Assembly: GCA_947627085.1 (NCBI GenBank)
Contig: CANQUO010000077.1
Coordinates: 1 to 9,109 of the forward strand
DNA from: an uncultured Oscillospiraceae bacterium
Lineage (GTDB): Bacteria > Bacillota > Clostridia > Oscillospirales > Oscillospiraceae
Length of the DNA: 9,109 bases
Direction: 5' to 3'
The notes under the pieces were generated by a model. It saw nothing but the letters and a program-made list of their open reading frames with translations. It was not told the DNA's origin and did not search any database. Below, one piece after another: positions 3,955 to 9,109 of this stretch (position 1 is its first letter; each line of letters starts with the position of its first letter). Both the position numbers and the translations under genes were made by a program.

Positions 3955-4331
3955 TATTTGTCCTCCTCGACGACGACGGCGGCGTCGACGGCGTTCTTGC
4001 GGATGGACTCGATGCCGTTCATGCAACCGGCCTTGGCCTTATAGCCCTCGCCGGTGGCGATGATCTCGCCGTTGGAGGCCTTCAGGCGGAAGCGGTACTC
4101 GCCGGCCTTGTCGGTGTAGACCTCGAACTTGGGGTGCTTGGCGGCCTCGTAATTGGCGACGGTCTGGTCCTCAAGATTCGCCACGGGGGCGTTCTTCTGA
4201 ACGGAGGCGATGCCGTTGCGGCAGGCGTCCTCGGACTTGTAGGTCTCGCTGGTGGCGATGATCTCGCCGTTGCCGGCCTTGAGGTTGAACCTGAAGCCGC
4301 TGGCGGTCTCACGGATGACGAATTTACCCAT
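3954..4331 (-). CDS. DUF1508 (YegP-like) tandem-repeat protein
   Basis: This 125-residue cytosolic protein has two copies of the DUF1508/YegP repeat at about 13-48 and 79-114. Each contains FRFxLKAxNGEIIAT, a YK pair, CxNGI and KNA. Proteins of this family (UPF0339 in E. coli) are small antiparallel beta folds with the NGE(I/V)I signature; their molecular role is not established. The ATG at 4331 follows AGGAGG by 9 bases. It is first in a two-gene operon with the small helical protein, behind a promoter at 4372-4400. The acidic tail VVVEEDK ends within the overlap. Confidence 0.92.
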   Translation of the reverse strand: MGKFVIRETASGFRFNLKAGNGEIIATSETYKSEDACRNGIASVQKNAPVANLEDQTVANYEAAKHPKFEVYTDKAGEYRFRLKASNGEIIATGEGYKAKAGCMNGIESIRKNAVDAAVVVEEDK

Positions 4332-4371
4332 ATGCTGAATCCTCCTGATATTTTAAAAATTGGATAAATCC

Positions 4372-4400
4372 ATTATACGACATCATATGCCATTATTCAA
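4372..4400 (-). promoter_or_regulatory. Promoter of the DUF1508 operon
   Basis: On the minus strand TTGAAT (4395-4400), exactly 17 bases, then TATAAT (4372-4377), about 40 bases before the start codon. A hairpin GGCGTC/GACGCC (4428-4433 with 4441-4446) overlaps the stop of the upstream GatD-like gene, but no T-run follows it, so some read-through from that operon is possible. Confidence 0.75.
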
Positions 4401-4431
4401 GTATTTTTTGGAGACTTTTGAGAGGGCGGCG

Positions 4432-5163
4432 TCAGTAGACGACGCCCCTTCCCGGGTCGGAAAACTCCCGGACACGGGCGCGGTAGCTGGCCGCGGCGGC
4501 GTCGGCGCACAGGAGCGGCGCGCCGGAGCCCATGAGGGCCAAAAGATACCGGGCTAGGGGCGGATTTTGTATGACAACGGGCCCGGAGACGGCGGTGGCC
4601 ATGAGATTTTTTGAGCGAAGGCCCTCCCAGGCCGTGTCCCGGTCGAGCCCGGAGCCCCGGAGAGTCCTGAAGAGGAAGGTCAGCGGCCCGGGAAGGGGAC
4701 AGGGGGCGTCGGGAATGAGGTGGGACCAGCCGAACTGGCTCTTGTGGCCGACGATCGTCTCGCCGCCCAGCTTGCCGAGGTAGATGGCGTTGTAGCGGTT
4801 CAAAAAGCTCCTGCCGGTGTAAAAGGGCAGGAGCCCCAGCATGGGCTGGCAGTTGCCAGCCTCGTCCTGGATGTACTTGCCAAGCACCTCAAAGGCGCTC
4901 CCGGTGAAAAGGGTGGTCCCGCCCCGTTCGGTGCGCTTTATAAGGTCCCCGATCCAGGGCGTCAGGGCGTCCCGGGCCAGCAGTTGGCCGGACCAGGAGC
5001 CGGAGCCCATGTAAACCAGGGCCACGTCCTCATATGTGAACCGGGGCCGCTCGTATAGGTGGGTGAGCGCCAGCTCCGCCCCGGCGGCTTTGGCCAAGTA
5101 CCTGGCGTTTGCCTGCTCCCCGTAAAGGTTCATGGCCTCGGGGTATAATATCTCGACAGTCAT
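4432..5163 (-). CDS. GatD-like amidotransferase subunit lacking the catalytic Cys and His
   Basis: This 243-residue cytosolic protein is related to GatD, the CobB/CobQ-type glutaminase that pairs with MurT to amidate lipid II at D-glutamate. It keeps the fold marks: NLYGEQAN at 12-19 (family LYGDxGN), GSGSWSGQ (53-60), the loop TLFTGSAFEVLG (84-95), and SGPVVIQNPPLARYL (193-207, family GPxLPxNPxLA). In the nucleophile loop, where active relatives read ICGGYQLLG, this protein has Gly88 for cysteine and Glu92 for glutamine. In the histidine motif (family GFENHxG) it reads GHKSQFG (139-145), with Gln for histidine. It therefore probably cannot hydrolyse glutamine and may serve a structural role or a different reaction. 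The ATG overlaps the MurT-like stop as ATGA. Confidence 0.85.
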   Translation of the reverse strand: MTVEILYPEAMNLYGEQANARYLAKAAGAELALTHLYERPRFTYEDVALVYMGSGSWSGQLLARDALTPWIGDLIKRTERGGTTLFTGSAFEVLGKYIQDEAGNCQPMLGLLPFYTGRSFLNRYNAIYLGKLGGETIVGHKSQFGWSHLIPDAPCPLPGPLTFLFRTLRGSGLDRDTAWEGLRSKNLMATAVSGPVVIQNPPLARYLLALMGSGAPLLCADAAAASYRARVREFSDPGRGVVY

Positions 5164-6546
5164 TTTGTCCTCCTTCCCGCGAGCCTCTCCACATACCGTC
5201 CCACCCGGCGGGCGAGGCGCACCGAGTCCGTGCCGTAGAGTATGTATACGTCCGTACCCGGGGCGAGGCGCAAAAGCCGGGCCGCGCGGCGCTCGTCGGG
5301 GTCGGCGTCTATGAGATTTTCCGGTATTCCCGCAAGCTCCAGCCGGAGCCGGTAGTCAAGGCACCGGGGCCCGGCGGCCACGAAGTGGGTGAAGTCCGGG
5401 CGCGCTAAAAGCTCAAAGTCGCAGTCGTAGAGCCAGCAGGTGTTCTCCGACCAGTGGCGCTGGTCGTAAAGGCAGTTCATCATGAGATAGACCTCCTTCT
5501 TCCCCGGGGCGCTCCTGAGAGCGTCAAAGGTCCGGGAGCAGGCCACGGCCTTCTTGTCCTTGGCCATCAGCGTCACAACGCGGACGCCGCCGATCATGAC
5601 CTCACGCCGCCGGGTGGAGGGCAGGGACGCGGAGGCAAGGCCCCGGGCCACACCGTCAGAGGAGAGGCCCAAAGTGCGCAAAAGCGTTGCGGCGGCCAGC
5701 ACATCGTAGGGGTCCACATGGGCGGGGACAGGGCAGTCGAACACATCTCCGGTCTCGCTGATTTCCAACCTTCCCGGCAGGACCCGGGCGGTGAAGTCAC
5801 CCTCCGGGGAGGCAAGGCCGCAATTTGGACAGCGGGCCCTTCCGATGTGGCCCTGGCGGATAATGGCGTATTCAAGGGGCGCGGAGCAGACGGGGCAAAG
5901 GGGAAGGTCGTTTACGATATTTTCACACTCCGCCCGGTCCGTGGGGGAGCGGGAGACGCTGTAATATACGCGCTCATTTTCCGGGGAGACCCGGCAGGAG
6001 ATGAGGTCGTCGGCGTTCAAGACGAGGGTGGTCGAGGGCGGTATGTACCGGGTCAAAAGCTCCGCCATATACTCGGGGAAGGCGTTTCGCATGACGGAGT
6101 CCCGGGTGAGGTTGGTGATCACAGTGTAGTCCGGCGTCATGTGAGGGTAGATCTTCACCGAGGAGCGCTCGTCCACCTCCAGAACGGCGGCGGGGTATTT
6201 CTGGCGGTTCCGGAGGGTCAGGCCGGACAGCAGGGCCGAGGCCACGCCGGTCTCGGTATTGGAGCCCAGGCGGTTCACAAGGACCCGCCGCCCGGAGCTT
6301 ATCATGGCGTCGGCGATGAGGTTCGTCACCGTGGTCTTGCCGTTGGTGCCGGTGACGGTGACGAGAAGCTCCGGCCTCGCGGCAAGCCTCAAAAAATCCG
6401 GGCACAGCCGGAGGGCAAGCTTTCCGGGGAGATTCGTCCCGCCCCTCCCGCAAAGCCGCAGAAGTCCCCGCGCCAGCTTACCGGTCCAGAGGGAAAGGAA
6501 AAATTTTACACGGGGGGGGGTAACATTTTTTCAATACTTCCGGCAT
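5160..6546 (-). CDS. MurT-like Mur ligase, start out of frame at a C9 tract
   Basis: This Mur ligase-type ATPase is a MurT relative. With GatD, MurT amidates the second-residue glutamate of lipid II on the inner membrane face. Counting from the leucine codon at 6392, it shows the P-loop TGTNGKTT (14-21), LEVDE (71-75), LNADD (125-129), a zinc ribbon CPVC (166-169) with CPNC (188-191), and a C-terminal DUF1727-like domain. There the family motif NDNxADGxDxSWxWD is degraded to N306-C-L-Y-D and WLYDCDFE (320-327). The frame continues upstream of 6392 with typical MurT sequence (KFFLSLWTGKLARGLLRL) but meets no ATG, GTG or TTG before a stop at 6531. ATG 6546 has the ribosome site GAAAGGAG 10 bases upstream yet is one base out of frame across nine C (6512-6520); ATG 6526 is also out. 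I give the span from ATG 6546. Confidence 0.8.
6512..6520 (-). repeat. C9 homopolymer at the start of the MurT-like gene
   Basis: Nine consecutive C on the coding strand separate two ATG codons from the MurT-like reading frame. Eight C would put ATG 6546 in frame (MPEVLKKCYPPRVKFF), ten C would put ATG 6526 in frame (MLPPPRVKFF), and the nine seen give neither. This is either a slippage-prone on/off tract or a sequence error. Confidence 0.7.
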
Positions 6547-6551
6547 ATATG

Positions 6552-6581
6552 TCACGCTCCTTTCAGCGTGAGGCCAGTATA
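6552..6581 (-). promoter_or_regulatory. Leader hairpin and -10 box before the MurT-like gene
   Basis: A 7-bp stem TCACGCT/AGCGTGA (6565-6571 with 6552-6558 on the minus strand) holds the ribosome site: GAAAGG is the loop and the following AG starts the right arm. Partial masking of the ribosome site is therefore likely. A TATACT -10-like box lies at 6576-6581; its -35 is not clear. Confidence 0.4.
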
Positions 6582-6688
6582 TACGGATAAAGCATAAAAA
6601 ACGATATTTCCCGGCATCAAAACTGCATAAAGGGTGACATATCGGTTACAAACAGGGAGCAATCGGGATACAAAATATATAAATCCGG

Positions 6689-6718
6689 TTGTGTTTTATA
6701 TGGAAGCTGTGGTATAAT
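6689..6718 (+). promoter_or_regulatory. Extended -10 promoter of the galactosidase operon
   Basis: TGG directly before a perfect TATAAT (6713-6718) makes an extended -10 box. TTGTGT (6689-6694) at 18-base spacing is a weak -35. The box is 40 bases before the ATG. I see no clear operator in the AT-rich stretch 6572-6688. Confidence 0.65.
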
Positions 6719-6757
6719 CGATAATATCAGAAAAGAGATATACGGAGGGAGACGAAA

Positions 6758-8008
6758 ATGGGGCAGGAGAAAGGGACACGCCGTCCGCCCATGGGGTGGA
6801 ACAGCTACGATTACTACGATTCGGGCGTGACGGAGAAGGACGTGCGGGCGAACGCCCAGGTCATGGCGAGGGAGCTTAAAAAATACGGCTGGGAGTACGT
6901 GGTGGTGGACGCCCAGTGGGCCGCCGCGAACCCCGGGGCAATGCGGGAGAGCTTCCAGTACGTGCCATTCGGGCATTTTTCCATGGATGAATATTCCCGG
7001 CTCATACCGGACCCGGAGAGGTTCCCCAGCTCAATAGGCGGAGCGGGGTTTAAGCCCCTCACGGACTATATACACTCTCTGGGCCTTAAATTCGGCATAC
7101 ATATAATGCGCGGTATACCAAGGTGCGCCGCCCACGCCGGAATGGCCATATTCGGGTCGGAGGCCCGGGCGGACGAGGTGGCCGACCCCCTGAGCACCTG
7201 CCGGTGGAACCCGGATATGTACGGCGTGCGGGACACGGCGGCGGGACAGGCATATTATGACAGCATTGTGGCCCAGTACGCCGGCTGGGGCGTGGATTTT
7301 ATAAAGTGCGACGACATCTGCAACACCGACAACTGGGTGGAGGGGAGCGACCGGGCCTTTGAGCGGAGCTTTGAGATAGTGATGCTCCATAAGGCAATAG
7401 AAAAAACGGGGCGGGATATGGTCCTGTCCCTCTCTCCCGGACCGGCGCTGGTGGACAAGGCGGACTTTTACGCCAAATACGCCCACATGTGGCGGATAAC
7501 CGACGACATGTGGGACCGCTGGGACCACGTGAAGAACATGTTCCGCCGGTGCAGGCTCTGGCAGGGAAAATCAAGACCCGGGGCCTACCCCGACTGCGAC
7601 ATGCTGCCCCTCGGTACCATCGGCAAGGGTTTCCTTGACGAGAGGCAGACGAGGCTCAATAAGGACGAACAGCGCACGGTGATGACGCTGTGGTGTATAT
7701 TCGGCTCGCCGCTCATGCTGGGCGCGGAACTTACGAAGCTTGACGACTGGACCGTATCCCTCATCACGAATGAGGAGGGTCTGGGGCTTTTAGACCCGGC
7801 CAATAAGCGCCGGGAGACGTCGTTCACCGCCGAAAGCTCCGTCTGGGAGCTCATAACCCCGGAGGGCGCGGCCTACCGGGCGGTATTCAATCTCGGCGAT
7901 GTGCCGGCGGCGCTTGATGCGGAGCTTGCGGACAAGACCGACGTTTGGACAGGGGAGAGGACCGCAAATACCGTCCCGCCCCACGGGTGTGCCCTTTTGA
8001 GGCTGTGA
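6758..8008 (+). CDS. GH27-type alpha-galactosidase
   Basis: This 416-residue glycoside hydrolase would remove terminal alpha-galactose from oligosaccharides such as melibiose or raffinose. It starts with the family mark PPMGWNSYDYY (10-20), then YVVVDAQW (47-54, family VDDGW), FGIHIMRGI (112-120) and VDFIKCDD (179-186), where D185 fits the catalytic nucleophile (family LKYDNC). HMWRITDDMWDRW (243-255) has D250 fitting the acid/base, and FGSPLMLGAEL (315-325) follows. A small C-terminal beta domain (from about 350) completes the usual layout. No signal peptide is visible, so it acts in the cytosol on imported sugars. The ATG follows GGAGG by 9 bases. The nucleophile loop KCDD is a variant of the common KYDN, so substrate may differ; other GH27 activities (alpha-N-acetylgalactosaminidase, beta-L-arabinopyranosidase) are possible. 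Confidence 0.9.
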   Translation: MGQEKGTRRPPMGWNSYDYYDSGVTEKDVRANAQVMARELKKYGWEYVVVDAQWAAANPGAMRESFQYVPFGHFSMDEYSRLIPDPERFPSSIGGAGFKPLTDYIHSLGLKFGIHIMRGIPRCAAHAGMAIFGSEARADEVADPLSTCRWNPDMYGVRDTAAGQAYYDSIVAQYAGWGVDFIKCDDICNTDNWVEGSDRAFERSFEIVMLHKAIEKTGRDMVLSLSPGPALVDKADFYAKYAHMWRITDDMWDRWDHVKNMFRRCRLWQGKSRPGAYPDCDMLPLGTIGKGFLDERQTRLNKDEQRTVMTLWCIFGSPLMLGAELTKLDDWTVSLITNEEGLGLLDPANKRRETSFTAESSVWELITPEGAAYRAVFNLGDVPAALDAELADKTDVWTGERTANTVPPHGCALLRL

Positions 8009-8019
8009 CATGGGAGCGT

Positions 8020-8862
8020 ATGAGAGATATAAAGGATATAAGGCTTTTGCTTTTTGATTTGGACGACACACTTTTGCGGAGAGACAAGAGCATATCGGAG
8101 CGGAACCTGGCGGCCCTTGAGAGGTGCAGGCTGGCCGGCATTGCCGTGGGCGTGTCCACCTCAAGGTCTGAGAGAAACGCCGGAATGTTTCTTGAGCATG
8201 TGAAGCCCGACGTGTGCATAACCAGCGCCGGGGCCTCGGTCCGGGTGGGGCGTGAGCGGATTTTCTCCGCGGCCTTTACAACCGGGGAAACTAAGCGTAT
8301 AATTTCAACGGCCCGGGAGCTCTGCGGGCTTGATGTGCCGATGGACGCCGACACCGCGGATACACACTACCGCAACTATCCCCTGACCGAGGAGGACATC
8401 AGGACCGGCTGGGCGGGGAGCGTCCGCACGGATTTTTCCCAGGTCCCCGAGGACGCCCTCATGGTCTGCGTCAACATGCCAAAGCCGGGCGACGCCGAAA
8501 GGCTCCGGGCGGCTCTGCCCTTTTGCGGCGTGGTCAAATTCGCCTACGGCGACTGGTACAAGGTGACGAGGGCCGGGATAACCAAGGCCTCCGGGGTGGA
8601 GACGCTCTGCGAAGCTCTGGGGATACACGAGAGCAATATCGCCGCCTTTGGGGACGACCTTGCGGATATCGAGATGCTGAGGCTCGCGGGCCTCGGCGTG
8701 GCCATGGGAAACGCCCTGCCCGAGGTGAAGGCCCACGCGGATATCGTGATAGGGGACAACGATTCGGACGCAATAGCCGAATTTCTTGATAAGATGCTCG
8801 GAGAAAACGACGGGAGCGCCGGCGATAGCAAGCACGGGCCCAACGCGTATTACGGGCAGTAA
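8020..8862 (+). CDS. Cof-type HAD-IIB phosphatase
   Basis: This 280-residue cytosolic haloacid dehalogenase-type hydrolase probably dephosphorylates a sugar phosphate or similar metabolite. Motif I is LLFDLDDTLL (10-19) with nucleophile D13 and acid/base D15; motif II is VSTSR (45-49); the motif III lysine is in GITKASGVE (186-194, K189); motif IV is GDDLADIEML (211-220). The cap (about 80-185) is of the type expected for Cof/YbiV relatives. The ATG at 8020 is taken from the usual distance to motif I. An in-frame GTG at 8005 overlapping the upstream stop is possible, and neither start has an ideal ribosome site. It follows the galactosidase by 11 bases, so the two are co-transcribed. The natural substrate cannot be told. 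Confidence 0.88.
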   Translation: MRDIKDIRLLLFDLDDTLLRRDKSISERNLAALERCRLAGIAVGVSTSRSERNAGMFLEHVKPDVCITSAGASVRVGRERIFSAAFTTGETKRIISTARELCGLDVPMDADTADTHYRNYPLTEEDIRTGWAGSVRTDFSQVPEDALMVCVNMPKPGDAERLRAALPFCGVVKFAYGDWYKVTRAGITKASGVETLCEALGIHESNIAAFGDDLADIEMLRLAGLGVAMGNALPEVKAHADIVIGDNDSDAIAEFLDKMLGENDGSAGDSKHGPNAYYGQ

Positions 8863-8873
8863 GGGAGGATAAA

Positions 8874-9109
8874 ATGATACAGGCAGAAAAAATAGACCTT
8901 TGCATAAAGGCCACGCGTGTCCGCATGGGCATAATCGAGAGCACCCACGCGGCCAAATGCGGCCACCCGGGCGGCTCGCTGGGAGCCGCCGACATGTTCG
9001 CGTATCTATATTTCAAGGAGCTCAATATAGACCCCGCCGACCCCAAAAAGCCGGACCGGGACAGGTTCGTGCTCTCCAAGGGGCACAACGCCCCCGGGCT
9101 CTACGCCGC
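8874..9109 (+). CDS. Transketolase N-terminal subunit, partial
   Basis: The first 78 residues of a thiamine-diphosphate enzyme that moves two-carbon units between sugar phosphates in the pentose phosphate pathway; the gene runs off the right edge. KCGHPGGSLGAADMFAYLYF (28-47) contains the conserved histidine of the N-terminal TPP domain, and DRFVLSKGHNAPGLYA (63-78) contains the second. The start MIQAEKIDLCIKATRVRMGI and the GHNAPGLYA wording are typical of the split form found in many Clostridia and archaea, in which a C-terminal subunit is encoded by the next gene. GGGAGG lies 5 bases before the ATG, 11 bases after the HAD stop, so this is the third gene of the operon. Confidence 0.92.
   Translation, partial: MIQAEKIDLCIKATRVRMGIIESTHAAKCGHPGGSLGAADMFAYLYFKELNIDPADPKKPDRDRFVLSKGHNAPGLYA

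Noticed and set aside
5454..6590. 378-codon plus-strand open frame opposite the MurT-like gene
   Set aside because: Open only because of high GC in the opposite strand; low-complexity composition and no ribosome site. The minus-strand frame carries the P-loop and zinc ribbon.
7945..8019. Upstream extension of the HAD gene to 7945
   Set aside because: The extra 25 codons overlap the end of the galactosidase gene, add nothing found in the family, and have no ribosome site.
1..9109. CRISPR array, tRNA or rRNA genes, insertion sequences
   Set aside because: No regularly spaced direct repeats, no cloverleaf with conserved tRNA arms and CCA end, no rRNA-like segment and no transposase motifs were seen.

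Overview
The window looks like a high-GC member of the Clostridia, probably an Oscillospiraceae-type anaerobe. The evidence is the GC-rich coding sequence with strong AGGAGG ribosome sites, SigA-type promoters, a MurT/GatD-like pair (a Gram-positive trait), a short malic enzyme, a split transketolase, and intergenic inverted-repeat clusters of the kind seen in that family. No taxon can be proven from this sequence alone.

Layout. Positions 1-420 hold three families of inverted repeats and no convincing gene. A malic enzyme follows on the minus strand (470-1642), with its own terminator and a candidate promoter. Next is a divergent pair: a SLOG/DUF1273-like protein (minus, 1765-2265) and an XRE-type regulator (plus, 2395-2727), whose shared spacer carries inverted repeats.

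Positions 2774-3609 are the most unusual part. Two tandem cassettes each have a perfect TTGACA-17-TATAAT promoter on the plus strand, a structured leader, a strong ribosome site, a 30-32 residue single-helix hydrophobic peptide ending in lysine/arginine, and a 13-bp hairpin over the stop codon. A second perfect TTGACA-17-TATAAT promoter on the minus strand fires back into that hairpin. This is the layout of a convergent type I toxin-antitoxin locus (small membrane peptide plus 3'-overlapping antisense RNA, as in BsrG/SR4 or TxpA/RatA), present twice. Neither peptide has a standard start codon at the proper distance from its ribosome site.

Downstream on the minus strand are a translationally coupled pair, a DUF1508 (YegP-like) protein and a small helical protein (3724-4331), and then an overlapping MurT-like/GatD-like pair (4432-6546). 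In the GatD-like protein the positions expected to hold the catalytic cysteine and histidine are Gly and Gln. The MurT-like frame has no usable in-frame start because a run of nine C lies between two candidate ATGs and the coding frame; a run of eight or ten would restore one or the other.

From 6689 to the right edge a plus-strand operon runs outward from an extended -10 promoter: a cytosolic GH27 alpha-galactosidase, a Cof-type HAD phosphatase, and the start of a split transketolase N-terminal subunit cut by the window end. It fits intracellular sugar catabolism feeding the pentose phosphate pathway.
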